The notes: generated from the letters alone by a model not told the origin. Counted from the stretch's first letter, positions 19,019 through 28,531 are shown. The stretch is 64,000 bases of DNA from Opitutia bacterium (GCA_016190985.1 JACPPI010000005.1:94710-158709); one strand, 5' to 3'. Program-made: numbers and translations.

Positions 19019-20242
19019 TTATTTCAGCGCGGCGGCGAGGCGGGCAAGGGCGGTCTCGACGTTCTCGCGGGAGTTGAAGGCGCTGATGCGCACGTGGCCT
19101 TCGCCGCACTTGCCGAAGCCGGCGCCGGGCGTGCAGACGACCTGCGCCTTGGTCAGCAGCAGGTCGAAGAACTCCCAGGAGGCGCGGCCGGTGTTGACCC
19201 AGAGGTAGGGCGCGTCGTCGCCGCCGATGCAGGCCAGGCCGAGTTTGGTCACCGCGTCGCGGATGAGCTTGGCGTTGCCGAGGTAGAAGTCGGTGAGCGC
19301 GCGCGTCTGCTTCTGCCCCTCGGGCGAGTAGGCGGCGAGGGCGGCTTTCTGCACGGGGTAGGCCACGCCGTTGAACTTCGTCGTGTGGCGGCGATACCAG
19401 AGCGCGTGCACGGAGTGTTCCTTCCCGGCGGCGTCGCGGGCCTTGAGGTTTTTCGGCACGACCGTGTAGGCGCAGCGCAGGCCGGTGAAGCCGGCGAGCT
19501 TGGAGTAGCTGCGGAACTCGATGGCGACGTCGCGCGCGCCCTCGATTTCGTAGATGGAGCGCGGGATGCCCGGGGTGCGGACGTAGGCTTCGTAGGCGGC
19601 GTCGAAGAGGATGATCGCGCGGTGCTGCCTGGCGTAGGCGACCCACGCGGCGAGCTGGGCCCGGGTGGCGACCGCGCCGGTCGGGTTGTTGGGGAAGCAA
19701 AGATAGATGAGGTCGGCGGGCGTCGGGGGCGGCGCGGGCACGTAGCCGTTGGCCGCGGTCGAATCGAGGTAGGTGATGCCGGCGTAGCGGCCGTCCACGT
19801 TGGCGCCGGTGCGACCGGCCATGACGTTGGTGTCGACGTAGACGGGATAAACCGGGTCGGGGATCGCGAGCTTGGTGTCGGGGGCGAAGATTTCCTGGAT
19901 GTTGGCGATGTCGCACTTCGAGCCGTCGCTGATGAACACCTCGTCGGGGTCGACCTTGGCGCCGTGGGCGGCGTAGTCGTGCTGCGCGACGGCCTCCCGC
20001 AGGAAGGCATAGCCTTCGCCGGGGCCGTAACCCTTGAACGTGGCACGGTGCGCCAGCTCGTCGGTCGCGGCGTGCAGCGCCGCGATGCACACCGGCGGCA
20101 GCGGCTCGGTGACATCGCCGATGCCGAGGCGGATGACCGGCTTGCCCGGGTTGGCGGCGACGTAGGCGTTCACGCGCTTGGCGATGTCGGCGAAAAGATA
20201 GGAGGCCTTGAGTTTCGAGTAGTGTTCGTTGAGGCGGAGCAT
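19019..20242 (-). CDS. dapL: LL-diaminopimelate aminotransferase
   Basis: [41 protein letters not shown]...FPNNPTGAV...[16 protein letters not shown]. Confidence 0.93.
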   Translation of the reverse strand: MLRLNEHYSKLKASYLFADIAKRVNAYVAANPGKPVIRLGIGDVTEPLPPVCIAALHAATDELAHRATFKGYGPGEGYAFLREAVAQHDYAAHGAKVDPDEVFISDGSKCDIANIQEIFAPDTKLAIPDPVYPVYVDTNVMAGRTGANVDGRYAGITYLDSTAANGYVPAPPPTPADLIYLCFPNNPTGAVATRAQLAAWVAYARQHRAIILFDAAYEAYVRTPGIPRSIYEIEGARDVAIEFRSYSKLAGFTGLRCAYTVVPKNLKARDAAGKEHSVHALWYRRHTTKFNGVAYPVQKAALAAYSPEGQKQTRALTDFYLGNAKLIRDAVTKLGLACIGGDDAPYLWVNTGRASWEFFDLLLTKAQVVCTPGAGFGKCGEGHVRISAFNSRENVETALARLAAALK

Positions 20243-20251
20243 GGGAAGGAA

Positions 20252-20335
20252 AGCAGTGAGCAGCGGGCAGTGAGTAGCGAGTAGATGGGGGTGATTCGTA
20301 TGCTCACTACCCGCTACTCGATGCTCGCTACTGCC
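20252..20335. repeat. GCAGTGAG..GAGTAGCGAGTAG inverted element upstream of dapL
   Basis: AGCAGTGAGCAGCGGGCAGTGAGTAGCGAGTA...GCTCACTACCCGCTACTCGATGCTCGCTACTGC. Confidence 0.8.
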
Positions 20336-20396
20336 GAGCCAATGCAAGGCTTGATAAAGCGAACGGCCTCTGGATAGTTCAAGCCCGTTCCCGGTC

Positions 20397-21239
20397 ATGC
20401 AGAAACTCGACAAAATCAACGCCATGCAGGAAGCGGCGGCGGCGTTGCGCCGGGACGGCCGGCGCATCGCGCTGGTGCCGACCGCCGGGGCCCTGCACGC
20501 CGGCCACGCCAGCCTCATCCGGCTGGCGCGGGACTCCGGGGCCGCAGTGGTGGTGTCGGCCTTCGTCAACCCGTTGCAGTTCGGCCCGAGCGAGGATTTC
20601 GCCAAATATCCCCGCAGCCCGTCGGCGGACGCGTTGCTGTGCGAGAAGGAAAACGCCGACGTGCTGTTCGCCCCGCCGGTCGAGGAGATGTTTCCGAAAG
20701 GATTTTCCACCCACTTGCAGGAGGAGCTCATCAGCAGGCACCTGTGCGGCGTGTCGCGCCCGGCACTTTTTCGGGGAATGCTCACCTGCTGGCTCAAGCT
20801 CTGCAACATCGTGCGGCCCGACACGGTCGTGATGGGGGAGCGGGACGCCCAGCAGATCGCGGTGGTCCGCAAGGCCGTGGCCGATCTGCTCCTGCCGTTC
20901 AATCTCCTCACCGGCCCGGCCGTGCGCGATGCCGACGGCCTGGTGTTGAGTGCGCGCAACAGTTACCTGACCCCGTCGCAGCGCGAGGAGGCGCTCGCGG
21001 TCTGCACGACCCTGCGCCGCGTGAAGGAGATGGTGGATGCGGGCGTGAAAAGCGCCGACCGGCTCGTGGCGGAGGCCACGCACCTGATTGCGGCCAAGCG
21101 GCGGCTCCGCGTCATCTACATTGCGGTCGTCGACCGGCACACGATGGAGCAATTGCGCGAGGCCACACCCGGCCAAGGCCTCCTCGCGATCTCGTTCTGG
21201 GTGGATGAAGTGCGGCTGACCGACAGCATGTCCTTGTGA
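20397..21239 (+). CDS. panC: Pantoate--beta-alanine ligase
   Basis: [61 protein letters not shown]. Confidence 0.92.
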   Translation: MQKLDKINAMQEAAAALRRDGRRIALVPTAGALHAGHASLIRLARDSGAAVVVSAFVNPLQFGPSEDFAKYPRSPSADALLCEKENADVLFAPPVEEMFPKGFSTHLQEELISRHLCGVSRPALFRGMLTCWLKLCNIVRPDTVVMGERDAQQIAVVRKAVADLLLPFNLLTGPAVRDADGLVLSARNSYLTPSQREEALAVCTTLRRVKEMVDAGVKSADRLVAEATHLIAAKRRLRVIYIAVVDRHTMEQLREATPGQGLLAISFWVDEVRLTDSMSL

Positions 21240-21694
21240 GTCATCTGAGGGGCTGTGAATAACTTGTCAGCCGCCGCCGATTCGCCCTCGGAGAAAATCT
21301 GCCGCCGGTTTTTGTGAACAGAGTGTGGACCGAACGGGAGTGGCGTATTTCGGTTCGCAGCGTCCGGCGCAACACCTGCAGGCAGGCGCGATCACGCCTT
21401 GGGGACTGTTGTCAGGCACTGGCGCAAGACGCTGGTGCCGATGCGATAAGGCAGGCCTGTTTTTCAAGCTGAACACATAATATCCAGCCGCCTCACTAGC
21501 GGAGCGGAGACCCATAGCCGGCAGATCCCCGGCTGCTCGTCGCGGCACTGGGCGGCCGAGGGATGAAATTCCCGAGTGACGGACGGGCGACAGGCGAGTG
21601 TGAATGAATGTAAGGAAGGCAGGAGGGCCGGTCCCACGGTCCACGCGACTGCGGAGTTGTGTTCTTTGCGCAAGTTTGTGAGGACTGAGGCGTT

Positions 21695-22651
21695 GTGAGC
21701 GCCCATCTCCCCGCCAAACCTCGCATCGCCATCGTCGGCGCCGGCGCGCTCGGCTGTTACTACGGCGCGCGCCTGGCGAAGGCCGGCAATGACGTGCATT
21801 TCCTCGTGCGCAGCGGCCGGGCGGCCATCATGGCGCGCGGCATCCGCGTCAAGACGCCGGTCGAGCGCTTTCAGCTGAAGAAAGTGCAGGCCCACGCCGC
21901 CGCCGAGGATCTCGGCCCGTGCGACCTGGTCATCGTCAGCGTCAAGGCCACCGCCAACACCGCGCTGGCCAAACTGCTGCCGCCGCTCATCGGCCCGAAC
22001 ACGCTCGTGCTCACCCTGCAGAACGGCCTCGGGGTCGAGGAACCCGTGGCCGAGGTCGTGGGCGCCGACCGCGTGCTCGGCGCGATCTGCTTCGTCGGGG
22101 TCATGCGCTCGGCGCCCGGCGTGGTGGAGTGCCTTTTCCCTGGTCTCGTGCTGCTCGGCGAGTTCGGCCGCCCCGCGCAGGCGCGCACGCGCGAGCTCGC
22201 CGCGCTGTTCGAGGCCGCCGGCGTGAAGTGCGAGGCGCAGGACAACCTGGAGGAGATGCGCTGGAAGAAACTCGTCTGGAACGTGCCCTTCAACGGCCTC
22301 GCCATCGTGGCGGGCGGCGTCACCACCGACGTCCTGATGGCCGACGAGGGCCTGCGCACGCTCGCGCGGCGCCTGATGGAGGAGATCCTGGAGGCCGCGG
22401 CCAAATTCGGCCACGCCATCCCGCGCTCGTTCATGGACCTGCAGTTCGAACGCACGGCGAAGCTCGGCCAATACGAGCCGTCCAGCCTGATCGATTTCCG
22501 CGAGGGCCGCGCGATCGAGCTGGAGGAAATCTGGGGCGAGCCGGTGCGCCGCGCCAAATCGGTCGGCGTGCCCGTGCCGCGCCTGGAGATGCTCTACTGG
22601 CTGATCAAGCGGTCGCTGGCGGCGCGCGACAAGGCGCCGAGGAAGCGGTGA
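21695..22651 (+). CDS. panE: 2-dehydropantoate 2-reductase (ketopantoate reductase)
   Basis: IAIVGAGALGCYYGARLAKAGNDVHFLVR; LVLTLQNGLG; KKLVWNVPFNGLA. Confidence 0.88.
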   Translation: MSAHLPAKPRIAIVGAGALGCYYGARLAKAGNDVHFLVRSGRAAIMARGIRVKTPVERFQLKKVQAHAAAEDLGPCDLVIVSVKATANTALAKLLPPLIGPNTLVLTLQNGLGVEEPVAEVVGADRVLGAICFVGVMRSAPGVVECLFPGLVLLGEFGRPAQARTRELAALFEAAGVKCEAQDNLEEMRWKKLVWNVPFNGLAIVAGGVTTDVLMADEGLRTLARRLMEEILEAAAKFGHAIPRSFMDLQFERTAKLGQYEPSSLIDFREGRAIELEEIWGEPVRRAKSVGVPVPRLEMLYWLIKRSLAARDKAPRKR

Positions 22652-22679
22652 ATTTTGGGTATATTTCCAAAACCCGTCT

Positions 22680-22765
22680 TGTCATCGCGAACCCGGTGTA
22701 ACCGGGCGTGGCGATCCGGTCAGATGGATCGCTTCGTCTGCCCATCGGGCCTCCTCGCAATGACA
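22680..22765. repeat. GTCATCGCGAAC...CCTCGCAATGACA dispersed element
   Basis: Inverted ends TGTCATCGCGA / CTCGCAATGACA; minus translation CHCEEARWADEAI. Confidence 0.75.
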
Positions 22766-22787
22766 GGTTTTGAAAATAGGCTCATGG

Positions 22788-22861
22788 GTGGAGCGCCTTG
22801 ACCCCAAGGCGCTGAGGATGTCCACCGACAGAGAAAGCGCGTTGGGGGCAACGCGCTCCAC
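22788..22861. repeat. REP pair (GTGGAGCGC type)
   Basis: GTGGAGCGCCTTGACCCCAAGGCGCT...AAAGCGCGTTGGGGGCAACGCGCTCCAC. Confidence 0.85.
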
Positions 22862-22917
22862 CTTGATGGTCCCCACCCGAGGCTTGCCGCGCGCCGCGCC
22901 CGCGCCCAAGGTGGGTC

Positions 22918-24900
22918 ATGCAAAAAGACCACGCGATTCGCGAGCTGACGGTTCGGAGCGTCATCCTCGGCGGCGTCATCACGCTGCTGTTCACCGCCGC
23001 CAATGTGTATCTGGGGCTGAAGGTCGGCCTGACCTTCGCCACCTCGATCCCGGCGGCCGTCATCTCGATGGCGCTGCTGCGCCTCGTCGGGAATTCCAAC
23101 ATCCTGGAAAATAACATCGTCCAGACGATCGCCTCGGCCGCGGGCACGCTGTCCGCGATCATCTTCGTGCTGCCCGGCCTCATCATGGTCGGCTGGTGGC
23201 AGGGATTTCCCTATTGGACCACGGTGGCCGTCTGCGCGATCGGCGGCACGCTGGGGGTGATGTTCTCCGTGCCGCTGCGCCGGGCGCTGGTCACGGGTTC
23301 CGACCTGCCTTACCCCGAGGGTGTCGCCGCCGCCGAGGTGCTGCGGGTCGGCTTCGGCTCCGCCGAGGGCAAGGAGGAGAACGCCAAGGGCCTGCGCATG
23401 ATCGTCGTCGGTTCGCTGATTTCGGCCGGTTACGCGCTGCTGGCGGCGATGCGCCTCGCGGCCGGCGAAGTCGCGAAGAATTTCAAGATCGGTTCGGCCG
23501 CCACGGGCGTCTCGACCAGCCTGTCGATGGCGCTCATCGGCGTCGGTCATCTCGTCGGCCTTTCGGTCGGCCTCGCGATGCTGGTCGGCATGCTCATCTC
23601 GTGGGCCGGCCTCGTGCCGCTGCTCACGGCCATGCACGGCGTCGCGGGCGACAATGTCGACAAGATCGTCAGCACCACCTTCCGCAGCGAGGTGCGCTTC
23701 ATCGGCGCGGGCGTGATCGGCGTGGCGGCGCTCTGGAGCCTGTTCCGCATCATCGGGCCGATCACCAGGGGCATCGGCGCCGCCCTGGCGGCCTCGCAGG
23801 CGCGCTCGGCCGGCGCCGAGCTGGCGCTCACCGAGCGCGACCTGCCCATCGGCATCGTCGGCGGTGTGATTATCGCCATGCTGGTGCCGATCGCGGGCCT
23901 CCTTTGGTATTTCAGCTCGGGCACGGCCATCGCCTCCGGCATCGCCCCGGTCATCCTCGGCTCGCTGGTCTATGTGGTCGTCATCGGCGCTGTCATCGCC
24001 TGCGTCTGCGGCTACATGGCGGGCCTGATCGGGGCCTCCAACAGCCCGGTGTCGGGCGTGGGCATCCTTGCCGTGATCGGCGCCTCGGTGCTGCTGGTGC
24101 TGTTCTACGGCCACGGCGGCAGCCCGGAGCAGACCCGCGCGCTCGTGGCCTACGCGCTCTTCACCACCGGCATCGTGTTTTCCATCGCGACGATCTCGAA
24201 CGACAACCTGCAGGACCTGAAGACCGGGCAGCTCGTCGGTGCGACGCCGTGGCGGCAGCAGCTCGCGCTGGTCTACGGCGTGATCTTCGGCTCGCTGGTG
24301 ATTCCGCCCGTGCTTGACCTGCTCAACAAGGCCTTCGGCTTCGCCGGCGCGCCCGGCGCAGGCGAACACGCGCTCGCCGCGCCGCAGGCGGCGCTGATCT
24401 CCGCCCTGGCCAAGGGTGTGCTTGGCGGCGACATCAGCTGGAACCTGATCGGCTGGGGCGCGCTGCTCGGGGTGGGCACGATCATCCTCGACGAGGTGCT
24501 GCGCAAGACGGGGAAAATGCGGATGCCGCCGCTTTGTGTCGGCATGGGCATCTACCTGCCGATGGCGCTGACGCTGCTCATTCCTGTCGGCGCCGTGATC
24601 GGGCACTATTACGACAAGTGGGCGGACCGGCAGAAGAGCCCGGATTTCGCCAAGCGCATGGGCGTGCTGGCGGCGACCGGGCTCATCGTGGGCGAGAGCC
24701 TCTTCGGCGTGGCCTTCGCCGGCGTCGTGGCGTTCGCTCAAACCGAGCACGGACGCACAATCTTCAAAGATCCGGACTCTCCGCTCGCGGTCGTCGGCGA
24801 CAGCTTCGAGAAACCCGGCATCATCATCGGCTTGGTCGCTTTTGCCGGCGCCATCGCCGCGCTCTACCGCTACTCCCGCCGGACCTGCCAGACCGCCTGA
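22918..24900 (+). CDS. OPT family oligopeptide transporter
   Basis: Polytopic; AANVYLGLKVGLTFATSIPAAVISMALLR, YPEGVAAAEVLR. Confidence 0.9.
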   Translation: MQKDHAIRELTVRSVILGGVITLLFTAANVYLGLKVGLTFATSIPAAVISMALLRLVGNSNILENNIVQTIASAAGTLSAIIFVLPGLIMVGWWQGFPYWTTVAVCAIGGTLGVMFSVPLRRALVTGSDLPYPEGVAAAEVLRVGFGSAEGKEENAKGLRMIVVGSLISAGYALLAAMRLAAGEVAKNFKIGSAATGVSTSLSMALIGVGHLVGLSVGLAMLVGMLISWAGLVPLLTAMHGVAGDNVDKIVSTTFRSEVRFIGAGVIGVAALWSLFRIIGPITRGIGAALAASQARSAGAELALTERDLPIGIVGGVIIAMLVPIAGLLWYFSSGTAIASGIAPVILGSLVYVVVIGAVIACVCGYMAGLIGASNSPVSGVGILAVIGASVLLVLFYGHGGSPEQTRALVAYALFTTGIVFSIATISNDNLQDLKTGQLVGATPWRQQLALVYGVIFGSLVIPPVLDLLNKAFGFAGAPGAGEHALAAPQAALISALAKGVLGGDISWNLIGWGALLGVGTIILDEVLRKTGKMRMPPLCVGMGIYLPMALTLLIPVGAVIGHYYDKWADRQKSPDFAKRMGVLAATGLIVGESLFGVAFAGVVAFAQTEHGRTIFKDPDSPLAVVGDSFEKPGIIIGLVAFAGAIAALYRYSRRTCQTA

Positions 24901-24942
24901 AGCCGGGCTTGCAGCCGGGCCGGTGCCGCGTAGTGTGGCGGC

Positions 24943-25161
24943 ATGAGCACATGGGAAACCATCGTCGAGGAATTGCGCACTTTGCCCGCGCCAAAACTGG
25001 CGGAGGCTGCCGCTTTGATCCATGGCTTGCGTGAGCGCGCGCGCGCCGATCGGCTGGCGGCGCTGGAGCGAAGCGCGGGAATCCTGACCGACGAGGAAGG
25101 CGCGGAGCTGGAGCGTGTGATCGAGGAAGGCTGCGAAAAGATCGATGCCCGCGACTGGTAA
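24943..25161 (+). CDS. Small antitoxin-like protein (VapB position)
   Basis: 72 aa ORF overlapping downstream PIN toxin by 17 nt. Confidence 0.65.
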   Translation: MSTWETIVEELRTLPAPKLAEAAALIHGLRERARADRLAALERSAGILTDEEGAELERVIEEGCEKIDARDW

Positions 25162-25543
25162 AGTCGTGGTTGATACCTCGGTGGTCGTGGCCGTATTGCG
25201 CCGCGTGCCCGGCTTGAGAGAGCGGCTGCACCACGCGGAGGAACTGCTGGTGCCGCTCGTGGCGCCGGGTGAGTTGGAATATGGAGTGAATCTGGCCACG
25301 CCGCCGGAACGGCAGCGCGAAGCGGTGCGGACGTTCATGGAAAGTGCGACGCTGCTTTTGCCGACGGCACGCACCGCCGCGGAATACGGGCGAATGAAAG
25401 CCGGGTTGAAAGCGGCGGGCACGCCCCTGCCGGAAAACGACATCTGGATCGCCGCCTTTGCCGTCGAACACGGCCTGCCTCTGGCCACGCGCGACACACA
25501 CTTTGCCCGTGTGGCCGGCCTGACCGTGCTGGACTGGCGCTGA
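25145..25543 (+). CDS. PIN domain toxin, VapC-like
   Basis: VVVDTSVVVAVLRR...LPENDIWIAAFAVEHGLPLATRDTHFARVAGLTVLDW. Confidence 0.88.
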   Translation: MPATGKVVVDTSVVVAVLRRVPGLRERLHHAEELLVPLVAPGELEYGVNLATPPERQREAVRTFMESATLLLPTARTAAEYGRMKAGLKAAGTPLPENDIWIAAFAVEHGLPLATRDTHFARVAGLTVLDWR

Positions 25544-25641
25544 ACTGAAAAGAGCGGCCCTGCCCGCCGGACTGCTCCCGATGCTCCTCCTTCACGACGC
25601 TGTGCAGGTTTCTCCACCTCGGGGCGCGGGAAGAAATGTTC

Positions 25642-25684
25642 AAGCCGGTCCGACAAATATAGGATCGTCCGGCTTCGGTTTTAT
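25642..25684 (+). terminator. Hairpin AAGCCGG...CCGGCTT followed by T-rich tract
   Basis: 7-bp arms plus TTCGGTTTT. Confidence 0.45.
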
Positions 25685-25886
25685 ACCCATTGCGGGATAA
25701 TTTGAGACTATGGCGTGGTCGCGCCGGTAGGCCGCACCGGCCAAGGCGCCTGAGATCCGCGCCGAAACGCCCGCTTTACCCGGTGGGATTTTACAGTGTC
25801 GGCCGGGCGCCAGGGCCGGTTGGCCGGGAGGAAATTCGCGAAAAAAGGGTCGCCTTTTGGGCGCATCAGGGATTTTCTACCGGCCT

Positions 25887-26828
25887 ATGAAAACGACGCG
25901 CGCCCTGCTTGTCTTATTCTCAGCGATGGCGGCGACCATCGCTTCGGCCCAAGTCCAATTCGTATTCGTGGAGAAGCAGGTGCAATATACGCAAAACAGT
26001 GCGTCTGCTCCTTCGGTTGCCTCAGGCAGTCCTTATGTTTTCAAATTCGCCATTAACGGAGCTGGCGCAAACAGTCTTGCTGGATATACGACGGTTCAAA
26101 TATTTACTACGGCATTCGGAAGTGGCGTTTCTGGTCCACTCAACGCGACAACATATAATCCTACTGAGGATAATTGGGAAATGACTCCATTAACATATGG
26201 ATCACTTGGGGCACTAGATACCGCCTTTGCCAATGGACTTTACGCGGTAAAATTAAATACAACCACGCAAGATGTTACTTTGGGTGGCGGACTAGGGCCT
26301 AGTTATACTGATGTCTTTCCCGCTGCTGCACCAATGGTGACTGGATTGTCGGCAGGAAACTTTGATGGACTCGGGCAGTTGAAGATCAATTTGGCGCTCA
26401 ATAGTTACACATTTAATTTGAACGGGCTCGCGGGCTATCCGTCAGGGGGCCATGTCGGGATTTTTCTCAATGGCGTCAATGAGCCTTCTTTTGTCAGTGG
26501 CAACAATCCGGGTGGTGAAGTGCGAGCTGAGTCGATAAAGCTTGGCACAAACAATGACCCTGAAGTGACGTTCCTGACCTTTAATCCGAGTGCAAGCAAC
26601 ATGGTGCTTGGGCAAACCTACACTCTCGAAATTGAATACAATCTCGCGCTTAATACGGCCTCGAACCTCTTTGGAGGAGGAGCCGGGGAGCTTGACCTCG
26701 GATTATTCACGTATCGCACACAACTGACCCTGATCGCCGTCCCCGAGCCCTCGACCTATGCGGCGATCTTTGGCGGCGTGGCCTTGGCGGGCGTGATGCT
26801 CCATCGCCGCCGGCGTGCGTCGGCCTGA
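25887..26828 (+). CDS. PEP-CTERM sorting domain protein
   Basis: Signal peptide; C-terminus VPEPSTYAAIFGGVALAGVMLHRRRRASA. Confidence 0.92.
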   Translation: MKTTRALLVLFSAMAATIASAQVQFVFVEKQVQYTQNSASAPSVASGSPYVFKFAINGAGANSLAGYTTVQIFTTAFGSGVSGPLNATTYNPTEDNWEMTPLTYGSLGALDTAFANGLYAVKLNTTTQDVTLGGGLGPSYTDVFPAAAPMVTGLSAGNFDGLGQLKINLALNSYTFNLNGLAGYPSGGHVGIFLNGVNEPSFVSGNNPGGEVRAESIKLGTNNDPEVTFLTFNPSASNMVLGQTYTLEIEYNLALNTASNLFGGGAGELDLGLFTYRTQLTLIAVPEPSTYAAIFGGVALAGVMLHRRRRASA

Positions 26829-26852
26829 GAATTTTCCTGCGCGGCGTTTCCA

Positions 26853-26879
26853 AGCCGGGCCGAGGGGTCCGGCTTTTTG
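26853..26879 (+). terminator. Terminator-like hairpin, copy 1 (AGCCGGGCCGAGGGGTCCGGCTTTTTG)
   Basis: Stem GCCGG/CCGGC plus T5; 27-nt identical copy at 27751. Confidence 0.8.
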
Positions 26880-26970
26880 CTTCTCTTTCCGCGAATGGCA
26901 CGGATAGACGCGGATGGTTTGGGCTCCATCCGTTTTATCCGCGTGATCCGCGGTTGAAGTATTTTCTTAA

Positions 26971-27072
26971 TCACTCTTTACCGTCGTTGTAATCCACCTT
27001 GGTGATGCGGAAGAATTTTCCGTGAGGCCGCAGGTCCCGCTTGCCCGAGCCGGGATAGTAAAAAATGTCGAC
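26971..27072 (-). pseudogene. Remnant of cupin gene 3' end
   Basis: Minus translation VDIFYYPGSGKRDLRPHGKFFRITKVDYNDGKE*, ungapped 16/33 identity by hand to C-terminus of intact cupin at 27872. Confidence 0.8.
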
Positions 27073-27074
27073 TG

Positions 27075-27578
27075 GTGGGAGCGGTCGCGGCATGCATCCG
27101 ACGATGCACGCGCTTTCGCTCTATCTTGGATACATCGGTGATCGGCGGCTATTTCGACGCCGAATTCCTGGCCGATACCCGTGCCCTGTGGCGATTGAAG
27201 GAAGCGGGTCGGTTCCGGTTCATCTTGTCCGTGTTGGTGGACCAGGAAATTGCGCGAGCACCGGAGCTGGTGCGGACACTCCTGCGCGACACCTTTGATC
27301 CGGCCGACATACTGCCCATGACCACAGAGGCGTTGGAGTTGGCGGGGTATTATCTCGCCCACCGGGTTGTGCCGGCGACTTACACCGATGATGCCCGCCA
27401 TGTGGCGGTATGCACGGTGGCGCGCCTCGATTACCTTGTAAGCTGGAACTTCAAGCACCTGGCCAATGTCCGGCGGGAGTCGGGCTTCAATGCGGTAAAC
27501 CTCTTGCAAGGCTACCCGCCGGTGCGCATTGTAGCCCCAACCTTTCTCATCCATGGCCACGAAGAAAAAGACCTTTGA
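27075..27578 (+). CDS. PIN-domain protein (start uncertain)
   Basis: ILDTSVIGGYFD...YTDDARHVAVCTVARLDYLVSWNFKHLANV. Confidence 0.8.
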   Translation: MGAVAACIRRCTRFRSILDTSVIGGYFDAEFLADTRALWRLKEAGRFRFILSVLVDQEIARAPELVRTLLRDTFDPADILPMTTEALELAGYYLAHRVVPATYTDDARHVAVCTVARLDYLVSWNFKHLANVRRESGFNAVNLLQGYPPVRIVAPTFLIHGHEEKDL

Positions 27579-27735
27579 CGCCGTTGCCTCGTCCCGCCGC
27601 TGGCGGCAGGCGACCAGCAAGCTCTTGAACAAGATGACTCCGGAGGAGCAGATGGCTTTCTTGAACCGTCGGCTCGCCCACTGGCCCGCTGCGACCAAAC
27701 CCCGGCGCGCCCGCAGGCTGGTGGCAGCCCACTAA
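27553..27735 (+). CDS. Small basic protein, candidate partner of upstream PIN protein
   Basis: MATKKKTFDAVASSRRWRQATSKLLNKMTPEEQMAFLNRRL; overlaps PIN ORF. Confidence 0.6.
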   Translation: MATKKKTFDAVASSRRWRQATSKLLNKMTPEEQMAFLNRRLAHWPAATKPRRARRLVAAH

Positions 27736-27750
27736 GCGCGCTTCATTTCC

Positions 27751-27777
27751 AGCCGGGCCGAGGGGTCCGGCTTTTTG
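27751..27777 (+). terminator. Terminator-like hairpin, copy 2 (identical 27 nt)
   Basis: AGCCGGGCCGAGGGGTCCGGCTTTTTG. Confidence 0.8.
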
Positions 27778-27793
27778 TTTGGGCGGATTGGCG

Positions 27794-27862
27794 GTAGGAG
27801 CGGCTTTATGCCGCGATAAAACTCACACCGGAGAGCCAATCACGGCGTAAAGCCGCTCCTAC
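27794..27862. repeat. REP pair (GTAG type)
   Basis: GTAGGAGCGGCTTTATGCCGCGAT...ATCACGGCGTAAAGCCGCTCCTAC. Confidence 0.9.
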
Positions 27863-27871
27863 CCAGAGCGA

Positions 27872-28345
27872 TCACTCCTCGCCGTCGAAGTAATCGACCT
27901 CGCTGATCCGGAAGAAGCGCCGCGGACGGGGTGTGCCCCATTTCTTGGAGTCGGGATAATGAAAGCTGTCGTGCGGCGGATTGTCGGCGATGAGATAGAA
28001 CACGAGGTCGCGCCGGCCCGTGTTGATGATCTGGTGCGCCTCGCCGGGCGGATGCATGAAGACATCGCCGGCCTTCACCCGGTGGCGCTGCTTGCCGGCG
28101 CGGACCGTCGCGGTGCCGCTGACGATGAGGAACAGCTCCCATTGCGCCGTGTGGCTGTGGAAGGGACACGACGCCTTGCCGGGCGGGATTTTCTCGATCT
28201 CCAGGTTGAACGGGTGGCCCTTCTTCGGCCAGCCGCCGCGCACGTCGCCGAGGGCGGCGGAGATGTCCTTGTAGGATTGGGCGTATTTGCCTTTGGGCGA
28301 TTTCCAGTGCGACCACTTAAGTTGGGCGAGGTTGGTCTTTTTCAT
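27872..28345 (-). CDS. Cupin domain protein
   Basis: PFHSHTAQWELFLIVSGTATVRAGKQRHRVKAGDVFMHPPGEAHQIIN. Confidence 0.88.
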   Translation of the reverse strand: MKKTNLAQLKWSHWKSPKGKYAQSYKDISAALGDVRGGWPKKGHPFNLEIEKIPPGKASCPFHSHTAQWELFLIVSGTATVRAGKQRHRVKAGDVFMHPPGEAHQIINTGRRDLVFYLIADNPPHDSFHYPDSKKWGTPRPRRFFRISEVDYFDGEE

Positions 28346-28435
28346 GGGGAGTTTTTGACCACTGATTTCACGGATGATCACGGATAGATGCCATCGAGTC
28401 AGTTGAATGGGATCTCCAGCCAAGGGACTAAAGCA

Positions 28436-28528
28436 GTTAACCGCTAATTGGCGCTTATCCTCGCTAATAAACCCCAAGGCCTGTCAGTGCATCCTTTATT
28501 AGCGACAATTAGCGCAGATTAGCGGTTA
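28436..28528. repeat. GTTAACCGCTAATTGGCGC...GCGCAGATTAGCGGTTAA inverted element
   Basis: Long inverted repeat in cupin/FAH hydrolase intergenic region. Confidence 0.85.
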
Positions 28529-28531
28529 AAT

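Noticed and set aside
21250-21265. CTGTGAATAACTTGT as a DnaA-box/origin signal
   Set aside because: Single one-mismatch match with no cluster of boxes and no dnaA/dnaN nearby.
21240-21694. 455-nt gap between panC and the panE-like gene as a possible structured RNA or gene remnant
   Set aside because: Could not match it to tmRNA, RNase P RNA or 6S signatures by eye, and found no convincing remnant ORF; left unassigned.
22720-25656. 978-aa minus ORF opposite the OPT transporter and VapBC
   Set aside because: His/Asp/Arg/Gly-rich low-complexity translation antisense to well-supported genes; high-GC antisense artefact.
24901-25686. VapBC as a third TA module with duplicated flanking gene ends
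   Set aside because: No duplicated 3' end of the OPT transporter or of a downstream gene could be found by reading both strands.
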